NCBI GenBank assembly: GCA_028283345.1
Contig: JAPOGE010000009.1
Location: 1-39,886, forward strand
Source: Candidatus Poseidoniales archaeon
GTDB taxonomy: Archaea > Thermoplasmatota > Poseidoniia > Poseidoniales > Poseidoniaceae
Reading direction: 5' to 3'
DNA: 39,886 nt
Shown: piece by piece, positions 24,478 to 31,888 of the stretch
How the letters are laid out: every line of letters begins with the position of its first letter
How positions within the stretch are numbered: the stretch's first letter is position 1
The notes under the pieces: model-generated
Told to the model about the DNA's origin: nothing
What the model saw: the letters and a program-made list of their open reading frames with translations, nothing else
Database searches by the model: none
Program-made: the position numbers and the translations under genes

Positions 24478-25463
24478 TGCGCACCCCTCCTTTCAACCTC
24501 CACTTACCGACCACGGTTAGCGAAGCGGTGCAGATTTCAGCCGAATTACGCGCCGAGGGGCGTGAAACCGATTGGATTGCTGGAGGTACCGACCTCCTGC
24601 CGAACTACAAATGGCATCTCAATACCAAGAGCGATGTGATTTCGCTCGCCCGCATCGAGGGGATCACCTCCGTTTCGATGACTGAAATCGGTGCCATGGC
24701 ACGCTTGTCGGAAATTGCTGACGGTGGTGAAGCCCATCCTCTGATCGCCGCTGCCGCGAGAAAAGTTGCCAGCAGTCTGATTCGCAACAGCGCCACTCTT
24801 GGCGGCAATATCTGCCTTGACACCCGCTGTTTCTGGTTTAATCAGGGTGAGGATTGGCGTTCCAGCATCGATTGGTGTCTCAAGTGTGATTGTGGCACCG
24901 GCGCCGACTGCCGAGTGATTGTCAATCAAAACGAATTATGTGTAGCCACCTATCAAGCCGACCTGGCTCCGAATTTGATGGTACTGGGTGCGGCCATTCA
25001 TCTGGCTGGACCTGAAGGGGAGCGAAGTTTGCCGATATGTGAATTCTTCAAACTCGACGGCATGACTCGCAATGTCCTGCGAGAAGGTGAGATGGTGGTG
25101 AAGGTGACACTGCCGGATGAGGTTGGGCAATGGCAGGGTGAATATCAGAAATTGCGGTTGCGAGAATCTTGGGATTTTCCCGAGGCCGGAGTTGCCGCGG
25201 CGTGGCGCCTTGGCGGTGATGGCACACTCGCCGAACTGAAGGTTGCGACCACCGCGCTCGAATCGATTCCACGACTTCACGACCAAGAAGTCGCCCCTAT
25301 CATCGCTGCCGGGTGGAGCGGCGAGGAGAGTATAACAGCCCTTGCAAAGGCGATACAACAGACCGTTAAGCCTGTGAACAATACCGCCTTCCCCCCAAAT
25401 TACCGGAAGAAGATGACGCGGGTGATGTGCGAGCGGGCATTAGCGCAACTGAGTATAAATTGA
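24474..25463 (+). CDS. FAD-binding medium subunit with extra Cys-rich (putative [4Fe-4S]) segment, HcrB-like
   Basis: The FAD subunit of the molybdenum enzyme, 329 aa. FAD motifs are IAGGTDLLPNYK (35-46) and SATLGGNICLDTRC (106-119). Between 114 and 156 there are seven cysteines (114, 119, 135, 138, 140, 146, 156), including DWCLKCDC and LCVATYQADLAPNL. 4-Hydroxybenzoyl-CoA reductase beta subunits are known to carry a ~40-residue insertion here that binds an additional [4Fe-4S] cluster through four Cys; ordinary xanthine or CO dehydrogenase medium subunits lack it. C119 and C135 have the spacing I remember for HcrB. The C-terminal domain (CoxM/HcrB type) follows. It overlaps the large subunit by ATGA, and a surface protein gene follows after 9 bases. 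Confidence 0.9.
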   Translation: MMRTPPFNLHLPTTVSEAVQISAELRAEGRETDWIAGGTDLLPNYKWHLNTKSDVISLARIEGITSVSMTEIGAMARLSEIADGGEAHPLIAAAARKVASSLIRNSATLGGNICLDTRCFWFNQGEDWRSSIDWCLKCDCGTGADCRVIVNQNELCVATYQADLAPNLMVLGAAIHLAGPEGERSLPICEFFKLDGMTRNVLREGEMVVKVTLPDEVGQWQGEYQKLRLRESWDFPEAGVAAAWRLGGDGTLAELKVATTALESIPRLHDQEVAPIIAAGWSGEESITALAKAIQQTVKPVNNTAFPPNYRKKMTRVMCERALAQLSIN

Positions 25464-25472
25464 GGTGAAAAA

Positions 25473-26468
25473 ATGACCCGAATCGTCCTATGTCTTTGCA
25501 CTTTGATGGCATTTTCGTTCATCCCTTCCTCGACCATGGCACAGCCGGACGAGATTCCCGAAACCGGCTGGGCTGTCGGCTGGGAGGAAGAATTCGGTGA
25601 AGGACCGTGGATGCTCAGTGAAAGTGGCACTTTGACACTCGAGTTCTGGGCCGAAAACTATGACCCCTATCCACTTGAACTGAATCTAGAATATGAGGCC
25701 GACCTTAATGCGTCAATCGATTTACCCGAGTTGATCAATATCGGCGCACAATCAAATATCACGACCACGATTGATATCGAGAATGTCACCGTCTTGGATT
25801 TTCTAGCCGGTAGCACCGGTGATTTCACGATAACCGCAACCAGGGCCAATCCAATCGATGGAGGCGATGTTACCATCGACCCAGCAAATTCTCAACTTGA
25901 GGGCGAATTGGTAATCCCCAGAATCGCCGATCTGAAGGTAGAATTGCAAGCCTTGGGATTCAAGGTGAGCGCCGGTACTACCGCGCTGATGGAAGTCATG
26001 CTCATCAACAATGGAAATATTCGCGATAAAGTGGTCTCCCCAACCTTGATTGCCAACGGTTGCCCACAATTGAGTCTCATCGGAATCGGTGACCTCGACG
26101 GCCTGTTGGTGGACTCGATTCACGACGGTGCCAAGAATCCACAAACCACCGAAGAAATCACCCTCTCACCGGCCAACAGTCATCCTACCAAGACCTGCAC
26201 CATCGAGATTGCAGTGGTTTCGGATGGGGGCGGGGGAACCTCGATTTCTACTCAGGAGGTTGATATCAAAGCCTCCCAATCCTCATCGGGTGAAGGTTCC
26301 TCATCGTCTTCAGATGGCAATGGCTCCGGCACTGATCCGCCCGATGGAGGAGATGTCGATGATGGCTCTACGATCAGCACGGATTTCCTGCCAGCACCCG
26401 GAATCACTGTATCCGTGATGGCGATTGCAGTTGCGGCAATAATGCGACGACCGAAATCGCAATCGTAA
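25473..26468 (+). CDS. Secreted surface protein with LPAPG-type C-terminal anchor
   Basis: A 331-residue protein with a signal peptide (MTRIVLCLCTLMAFSFIPSS, cleavage probably after SSTMA near residue 23). It then has beta-rich extracellular sequence resembling CARDB/NEW3-like repeats (DLKVELQALGFKVSAGTTALMEVMLINNGN) and a Ser/Gly/Asp-rich linker at ~265-300. The C-terminus is LPAPG at 306-310, a short hydrophobic helix, then RRPKSQS. That arrangement resembles archaeosortase substrates (PGF-CTERM style): motif, helix, basic tail. A strong GAGGTGA site precedes the ATG, 9 bases after the Mo enzyme gene, so transcription may be shared. Function is unknown beyond cell-surface location. Confidence 0.75.
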   Translation: MTRIVLCLCTLMAFSFIPSSTMAQPDEIPETGWAVGWEEEFGEGPWMLSESGTLTLEFWAENYDPYPLELNLEYEADLNASIDLPELINIGAQSNITTTIDIENVTVLDFLAGSTGDFTITATRANPIDGGDVTIDPANSQLEGELVIPRIADLKVELQALGFKVSAGTTALMEVMLINNGNIRDKVVSPTLIANGCPQLSLIGIGDLDGLLVDSIHDGAKNPQTTEEITLSPANSHPTKTCTIEIAVVSDGGGGTSISTQEVDIKASQSSSGEGSSSSSDGNGSGTDPPDGGDVDDGSTISTDFLPAPGITVSVMAIAVAAIMRRPKSQS

Positions 26469-26469
26469 A

Positions 26470-26490
26470 AATAGAATTTTTCAGTTATTT
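26470..26490 (+). terminator. T-rich possible terminator after the surface protein gene
   Basis: Directly after the stop, the plus strand reads AATAGAATTTTTCAGTTATTT, with T-tracts at 26477-26481 and 26488-26490. Archaeal terminators are often simple U-tracts. The call is tentative. Confidence 0.35.
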
Positions 26491-26504
26491 CCACCGGTGA
26501 TAAT

Positions 26505-26541
26505 CAATCACGTTCCCAAGGGAACGAAATACTTGTGATTG
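26505..26541. promoter_or_regulatory. Nested inverted repeat upstream of the DUF4350/MoxR block
   Basis: An outer 7-bp repeat CAATCAC (26505-26511) and GTGATTG (26535-26541) encloses an inner 6-bp repeat GTTCCC (26512-26517) and GGGAAC (26520-26525), adjoining on the left side. It lies just before a TATA-like element at 26556. It could be a regulator binding site for the downstream block or part of the termination signal of the upstream gene. Confidence 0.4.
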
Positions 26542-26555
26542 TTCAAAATCGGGGA

Positions 26556-26564
26556 ACATATATC
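26556..26564 (+). promoter_or_regulatory. TATA-like element for the DUF4350/MoxR block
   Basis: ACATATATC lies about 70 bases before the ATG at 26633. Initiation ~26 bases downstream would give a ~47-base leader that includes GAGGGAA before the start. It sits just after the nested inverted repeat. Confidence 0.4.
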
Positions 26565-26632
26565 AATGGCTTGAGAATCGCAGGAGCGTTGTCTGGTCGT
26601 TTGGTGGCAATACTCGCATTAGAGGGAATAGA

Positions 26633-28261
26633 ATGGCAGAGGACAACGACAGCAAGATTAGTCTTGAGACGTGGCTCTTGGTAGGCTTTGCCGCTGCCAT
26701 ACTGATGTCGACAATTCTCATCGTTGCCGTCAGTGCTGGGAAGAACCCGGTTTACAGTGCATACATCACCGATGCCGAAGGAGATTATCAGTATCAGCAA
26801 CTCAATCTGATGGCCTATGACCTCGGCGCCGATGGAGCGGGTTATACCATCGCCAACACGATGTCGACACCGATGTTGGTAAACGATTGGCGTGAGCCTC
26901 ATCGAACATTACTGGTGATGATATCACCTGAGAAGCCTTTTGATGATGCTGAGGCGAGCGCAATCCATGATTTCGTGACCCAGCGCGGCGGTAAGGTGAT
27001 TCTGGCTTCCGATTCTGCCAATGCCCAGAGAGTCGCGGAAAAATTTGGGGTTTCGTACTTCACCGCTCCTGTGCTCGACGATATGAACCACTACGAAACC
27101 CACGTGCCGAATGAGCCGACCAATAAGCAGAGCACCGACATGAGAAATGTTTGGGCACTTGCATCGGTGAATATTGATGTCCGAGATATGAATGCTGCTG
27201 CTCGTACCATCGGATGTAGTTCGGAAATGCTGGCAACTTCCGGCTCGCCGCTGAGTTTAATGCATCAGTGCCGAACCCCGGTATTGTTCAGAAAGACGAC
27301 GGCGATGCAGATTCTGCAGGAAAACGACCCGCTCTACCCTGAACAGACTCGTAATGCATATGTCCTTGCCCACGCCTCGACCTCTTCCTTCCTCGATGAG
27401 ATGGGCACCGCCAACCTCGACACCGGGAACGGACAACTCGGAGAGGGCGAAACCGAATTAATCGTCAGGATTGATTATCCTGGCATCAAGACCACCGACA
27501 AGGTTCTAGGTGAGCGTGAAGGAGAGATAAGTGTTACAGGTAGCATTGTTTTCGTCGCCAATGACGATGTATTTGCCAATTACCTGTGGGACCGGGATAC
27601 CGCCGAGAGAACCGGCCATCCCGACCATTGCGTAGAGGAATTCTACGCTGACCGCAAAGGATCGTGCTGGAATGGCGGTGCTGATGGCCTGAATCCTGCG
27701 ACCGATACGACCTGGAAGGGTAATAGCGCATTCTTCAGCGCCCTCATCAGCGATATGATGGAGCACGATAATGACGAAATTTCGAATACGGTTCGCCTCT
27801 TCAATGACGAATTCTACATTGTTTTTGACGAGAGTCGTCACGTGACCGGAGCACTTTCGGCGCCGTTCACCGAGGCGATGGGAGCAATTGTCCTGCTAAC
27901 TTCAGATATTTGGCTGAAGTGGCTTATCGTGCTCAATCTCATGGCCTTACTCAGCATCGCCATCATGGTGGTGCCGGAGAAGGAGAATTGGCGGCACGTT
28001 TTCGACCTGACCAGATTCAGGGAGCGACCGACCAAAATCGACCCTAGCAAATACCAGATGCGGGTGCGAGAGGCGATGTTGAACAAGGTACGTTTGTTTT
28101 ACGACCTATCGCGCGACCAAATGGTATTGAAAACTCCATCCGAGGTACTCTCGATGATTCGAGACCCTCGTTTAGTGGAGCTGGCGCAAAGCCAGAGCCG
28201 CACCTACGATGATGCTGAATTGAGGGAACTCATGCAGATGATACGTCGTTGGGGCAAGTAG
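26633..28261 (+). CDS. DUF4350-like membrane protein of a MoxR/DUF58 cluster
   Basis: A 542-residue protein. A membrane helix at ~13-36 (LLVGFAAAILMSTILIVAV) precedes an extracytoplasmic domain with a DUF4350-like start: LNLMAYDLGADGAGYTIANT, then LLVMISPEKPFDDAEASAIHDFVTQRGGKVILASDS, the GATase-like Rossmann core typical of proteins next to MoxR and DUF58. The domain contains several Cys (e.g. GCSSEM, HQCRTP, DHCVEEF, GSCWNGG) that could form disulfides outside the cell. A hairpin of two helices near 415-450 is followed by a ~90-residue cytoplasmic helical tail. The MoxR gene starts 29 bases downstream with a strong AAGGAGG site. The DUF assignment is from pattern and context. Confidence 0.75.
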   Translation: MAEDNDSKISLETWLLVGFAAAILMSTILIVAVSAGKNPVYSAYITDAEGDYQYQQLNLMAYDLGADGAGYTIANTMSTPMLVNDWREPHRTLLVMISPEKPFDDAEASAIHDFVTQRGGKVILASDSANAQRVAEKFGVSYFTAPVLDDMNHYETHVPNEPTNKQSTDMRNVWALASVNIDVRDMNAAARTIGCSSEMLATSGSPLSLMHQCRTPVLFRKTTAMQILQENDPLYPEQTRNAYVLAHASTSSFLDEMGTANLDTGNGQLGEGETELIVRIDYPGIKTTDKVLGEREGEISVTGSIVFVANDDVFANYLWDRDTAERTGHPDHCVEEFYADRKGSCWNGGADGLNPATDTTWKGNSAFFSALISDMMEHDNDEISNTVRLFNDEFYIVFDESRHVTGALSAPFTEAMGAIVLLTSDIWLKWLIVLNLMALLSIAIMVVPEKENWRHVFDLTRFRERPTKIDPSKYQMRVREAMLNKVRLFYDLSRDQMVLKTPSEVLSMIRDPRLVELAQSQSRTYDDAELRELMQMIRRWGK

Positions 28262-28290
28262 AAAAAAATATGATAAGGAGGAAATGAATA

Positions 28291-29418
28291 ATGCAACCCC
28301 CAGCCCAACCAGTGAATAACCCCGCAGCAGCGCCGGCACCGGCCGCCCCAATTCCAGCCCCGGCAGCCCCTGCAGCCCCGGAAGCCCCGGCAGCCCCGAC
28401 ACCGGCAGCCCCGGCACCGGCACCTGCTGCAGCAGCCCAGCCAAAACACCAGAGTACACCAGAGATACGAGAGCGATTGAACGCCGTCGGCGCCATCGCC
28501 TCGGCCATCAACGCCGAAGTGCAGAAGGTGATCATCGGTAAGTCGCACGTTATCGATAACGTGTTGGTAGACATCCTTGCAGACGGTAATCTGCTGTTTG
28601 ATGATTATCCCGGACTTGCCAAGACCTTGATGACCAACACCTTCGCCGATGCTCTCGGTTGTGACTTCAAGCGGGTCCAATTCACTCCGGACTTGCTACC
28701 AGCAGATATCACCGGTACGAACATTTACGATGCCAAGAAGGGTGAGTTTACTTTCAAACCCGGCCCGTTGTTCTGTAACCTGTTATTGGCTGACGAGATC
28801 AACCGTGCGCCGCCTAAGACTCAGGCAGCTTTGCTCGAAGCGATGCAAGAAAGGCAGGTGACCATCGGTACCGTAACCCACAAACTGCCAGCACCGTTCA
28901 TCGTAATGGCAACCCAGAATCCGGTCGAGCAAGAGGGTACATACCCTCTACCCGAGGCTCAGTTGGACCGTTTCATGCTCAAGATGAGCGTAGGCTATCC
29001 CGACCGTGCCGATGAAGACGAGATTCTGTCCCGACGTATCACCCGCCGAAAGGATGCGGTCGATGTCGAGGTCATCACTGACCCACAGCGAGTAATCGCC
29101 ATGCAACAGGCTTGTGAAGACGTTTACGTCGACCCAGCTCTACGCATGTACATGGTAGAAGTAGTTTCGCGAACCCGTGAGGACCCACGCGTACTGGTGG
29201 GTGCTTCACCCCGTGGTTCGCTGGCACTGCTCAAGACTGGCCGAGCCGTAGCAGCAATGCGCGGTCGCGACTTCGTCACTCCCGACGATGTCAAGTCGAT
29301 AGCAGCACTAGCGCTATCCCACCGGCTGATTCTCAAGCCCGAGCATCAGATCAAGGGATTGGAGTGCGAAGAGATTATTCAGACCATCCTGCGCGAGGTC
29401 CCGGTACCTACTGTTTGA
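28291..29418 (+). CDS. MoxR-family AAA+ ATPase with Ala/Pro-rich N-terminus
   Basis: MoxR ATPases act as chaperones or assembly factors with vWA/DUF58 partners. Residues 1-50 are Ala/Pro low complexity. The AAA+ core, 60-375, has [12 protein letters not shown], Walker [10 protein letters not shown] (104-112), Walker [10 protein letters not shown] (164-172), [14 protein letters not shown], sensor [22 protein letters not shown] (207-228) and the lid [18 protein letters not shown]. All catalytic positions look intact, including Walker B Asp168-Glu169. It has a strong ribosome binding site, AAGGAGG, 10 bases before the ATG. It is followed by the DUF58 gene after 37 bases, the canonical partner. 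The Pro-rich tail may dock to the similar tail of the membrane protein at 30777. Confidence 0.92.
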   Translation: MQPPAQPVNNPAAAPAPAAPIPAPAAPAAPEAPAAPTPAAPAPAPAAAAQPKHQSTPEIRERLNAVGAIASAINAEVQKVIIGKSHVIDNVLVDILADGNLLFDDYPGLAKTLMTNTFADALGCDFKRVQFTPDLLPADITGTNIYDAKKGEFTFKPGPLFCNLLLADEINRAPPKTQAALLEAMQERQVTIGTVTHKLPAPFIVMATQNPVEQEGTYPLPEAQLDRFMLKMSVGYPDRADEDEILSRRITRRKDAVDVEVITDPQRVIAMQQACEDVYVDPALRMYMVEVVSRTREDPRVLVGASPRGSLALLKTGRAVAAMRGRDFVTPDDVKSIAALALSHRLILKPEHQIKGLECEEIIQTILREVPVPTV

Positions 29419-29455
29419 GAATCAGTCAACACGTACCGATAGGTGGTGAATCAAA

Positions 29456-30769
29456 ATGTGGAGTCGTAAGTCGGCGATGCTGGGAAGCCTTGCTGTCGCC
29501 CTTTACCTCCTTGGGCTGACCTTGCGAAATTCACAATTGGTCACCGTGGCTGTGGTCATCTTTGTATTCTTGACCTATGCCGCACTATTCACCAATCACG
29601 CCGACGTGGCGAGTAGCGGCAGGCGCGCCGAAGAGTGGGAAGGAGAGGAAGGGGCCACCCTCTCCAGTGTCACCGCAATGCGCAAATTATCCGCCGCCAG
29701 AATCTTTGAGGATGGCGATTTTCAAGTCACGTTACGGTGTCAGAATCACAGTTCGATACCGAAGGTCCTCGAGGTGCGCGACCGCGTGCCTGAGGTAATG
29801 CGTATCAAGGAAGGAGCCAACTACATCTTGATGGAATTGGGCCCCAACCGCGAGACGCATATCGAGTATACCGTCGAATGTCCGCTTCGGGGCTTCTACA
29901 GCATTGGTCCCGTAACCATCAGGATACAGGATACCTTTGGACTATTCCATAAGGAAAAAGAACTGCACGTATACAGTGATTTCTTGGTTTTCCCGAAGAT
30001 GGAAGACCTGAAGGATACCTTCGTCAAGAGTAAGGTGCCAAAGATTTTCACTGGTGCGGTAAACATTCGTCAGCCTGGTCCAGGGAGTGAATTCTACAGT
30101 CTTCGCACATATATCGATGGTGACTCATTCCGGTCAATAAACTGGAATGCTTATGCTCGTTCCGGCAATCTGATGGTCAATGAAAGAGAGCGAGACGCGG
30201 TCAGCGACATCATACTGATCGTCGATAGTCGGGCGGTCAGTGAAACCGGGCCGGTCTCGCGCAATGCCCTGGTCTATTCTACTCGTGCCGCCGCCAGCCT
30301 AGCGAGATATTTCCTATCCCGGCGCGATTCAGTCGGCCTGATCGTCTACGGCGACGAGGTCATAAGCGTCGACCGAGATACCGGGAAAAAACAATTATAT
30401 GTCCTACTGACAAAATTGTCGGGAGCGATGGCACGTGGCAATATCCCGCTTCAAGTAGTCGTCAACCGTATCTTGCCGCACATCAACAAAGGTAGCCCGA
30501 TCATCGTTCTCTCAAATCTTGAGGATGACCCAACCGCCATCAATGCTCTACGAGATTTCCGCGCCCGTAACTTCGACGTAACCGTACTTTCCCCCTCGAG
30601 TCTGGAGTTCGAATTCGATGCTCGTCGCATCGGCAGGACCGGTTACGACGTTCTCAAGACCGAGCGTGACATTCTAATCAGCGAATTACGCAGTCTTGGT
30701 GTCAATATCATGGATTGGGAGCCCGACATGCTGCTCTCGACCGCCCTTGCGGGCGCAAGGGGTTTCTGA
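29456..30769 (+). CDS. DUF58 protein (vWA-like) with N-terminal membrane helices
   Basis: A typical partner of MoxR. The 437 residues start with two hydrophobic segments (~8-22 and 28-44). A beta-rich extracytoplasmic or membrane-proximal part follows (ECPLRGFYSIGPVTIRIQDTFGLF). The DUF58 signature PGPGSEFYSLRTYIDGDSFRSINWNAYAR is spread over ~208-237. The vWA-like C-terminal half (IILIVDSRAVSE, LARYFLSRRDSVGLIVYGDEV) has a degenerate metal site: the usual DxSxS reads D-S-R-A-V. A GGTGGTGA site precedes the ATG. The next gene begins 7 bases after its stop. Family assignment is strong; the cellular role (envelope assembly or protein maturation) is inferred from MoxR-DUF58 systems. Confidence 0.88.
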   Translation: MWSRKSAMLGSLAVALYLLGLTLRNSQLVTVAVVIFVFLTYAALFTNHADVASSGRRAEEWEGEEGATLSSVTAMRKLSAARIFEDGDFQVTLRCQNHSSIPKVLEVRDRVPEVMRIKEGANYILMELGPNRETHIEYTVECPLRGFYSIGPVTIRIQDTFGLFHKEKELHVYSDFLVFPKMEDLKDTFVKSKVPKIFTGAVNIRQPGPGSEFYSLRTYIDGDSFRSINWNAYARSGNLMVNERERDAVSDIILIVDSRAVSETGPVSRNALVYSTRAAASLARYFLSRRDSVGLIVYGDEVISVDRDTGKKQLYVLLTKLSGAMARGNIPLQVVVNRILPHINKGSPIIVLSNLEDDPTAINALRDFRARNFDVTVLSPSSLEFEFDARRIGRTGYDVLKTERDILISELRSLGVNIMDWEPDMLLSTALAGARGF

Positions 30770-30776
30770 GGTGAAT

Positions 30777-31814
30777 ATGATGGCAGCACCACCACCACCG
30801 GCAGCACCGGCAGCACCGGCAGCACCGGCAGCACCGGCAGCACCGGCAGCACCGGCTCAGAGTTCAGCGATGAACCCACCGAGCAGGAGAATCGGTGGTA
30901 AAGGTAAATCGGGTGACACCTCACATCTCTACGAAGGGAAAACCGTCCGTGCAGCAGCTCCGAGCCGGAGGAAATTGGCCGGAAAGATGTCTTCTGCTGG
31001 TGGAGAAATCCCCGCTGATGCGATTCCCGAAGTTCAAATTCCTTCATTTATCGAAAGTCTACTCGGTGGACCTTTGGTGCCGAAGGTGAAATTCCTTCCC
31101 GCCGACAAGATGGTGCAAACCCTGCAGTTGGCTGCCTACGCTCTCTTGGTCGCATTGGGTATTCTAACCTATATCGTCACTCCGCCACAGGGAACGATGT
31201 GGTACTGGATTTTCGATAGTGCCGGAATCGCAGAGTTGATTCAGACCCTGCTCGTTGCGACTTCAGTAGGTGCGGGATTCTGGGGGACCTTCCGCCGTGA
31301 CCCGCGTTGGTTGCTGAGTTCATACATTCTGTTCATCGTCTCCGCCCTTAGATTTGCCAGCAGTAAGGTGAGTTTATCCAACGACTGGTTCGGCTTCGCC
31401 GATAGTCCCACCATGCTGACGATTCTAGTTGTAATGTATGCGGTCATTCTGGTGATGTATTTTGAATTGACCAATGGGGTCATCCGCTTCAGCATGCTCG
31501 ATACCAGCATCAGGACGAATGAGGTCTATGTCATGAACGTCAAGCGGGTAATCGGTAAATACCATCGCAGTCTGTTGATGAATCCGCTTGTAGCCGGAGG
31601 ACTTGCATTCATGGTCCTTTCGGTTAATATGATACTGCCAATATTCGTGCGGCCGTTCAGCGCTGAAACCGCGCTGAGGATGGAGGCTAGTGTTGAGTTG
31701 ATATCGGTATATGGAGTTGCTTTGGGCTCGCTGATAGTATTCTTGGTCGTCGGGGCGATATTCGCGGCAAATATCCCACTGCGAATCGAGCGTTGGCGAG
31801 AAAATAGGGAATAG
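30777..31814 (+). CDS. Multi-pass membrane protein with (Ala-Ala-Pro)n N-terminus
   Basis: A 345-residue protein with three parts. Residues ~3-30 are Pro4 followed by Ala-Ala-Pro repeats; ~31-110 are basic, Ser/Gly-rich and polar; ~115-345 contain about six helices with short loops (e.g. GFWGTFRRDPRW), ending in a basic tail. I recognise no family. It closes the DUF4350-MoxR-DUF58 block, starting 7 bases after the DUF58 stop with GAGGTG just upstream. ATG 30780 and GTG 30771 are near alternatives. Its low-complexity N-terminus parallels that of the MoxR in the same block. Confidence 0.75.
   Translation: MMAAPPPPAAPAAPAAPAAPAAPAAPAQSSAMNPPSRRIGGKGKSGDTSHLYEGKTVRAAAPSRRKLAGKMSSAGGEIPADAIPEVQIPSFIESLLGGPLVPKVKFLPADKMVQTLQLAAYALLVALGILTYIVTPPQGTMWYWIFDSAGIAELIQTLLVATSVGAGFWGTFRRDPRWLLSSYILFIVSALRFASSKVSLSNDWFGFADSPTMLTILVVMYAVILVMYFELTNGVIRFSMLDTSIRTNEVYVMNVKRVIGKYHRSLLMNPLVAGGLAFMVLSVNMILPIFVRPFSAETALRMEASVELISVYGVALGSLIVFLVVGAIFAANIPLRIERWRENRE
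30796..30856 (+). repeat. 9-bp tandem repeat (CACCGGCAG) coding Ala-Ala-Pro
   Basis: Nearly seven exact copies of a 9-bp unit, in frame, coding Ala-Ala-Pro in the membrane protein's N-terminus. Because the unit is a multiple of three, slippage would lengthen or shorten the tail without frameshift. The identical synonymous codons in every copy suggest recent expansion. Confidence 0.9.
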
Positions 31815-31888
31815 GTTGCGAAGCGCCAGATGATAAGGCTTGAGAAGTCAAACCTCAGCAGTTGACTTGGGGGGACTATACCTTGCGC

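Noticed and set aside
28230-28574. Minus-strand open frame rich in Gly/Ala
   Set aside because: It is the antisense of the Ala/Pro-rich start of MoxR, not a gene.
30796-30856. CRISPR-like tandem repeat
   Set aside because: The units are contiguous 9-mers without spacers and code for Ala-Ala-Pro in frame.
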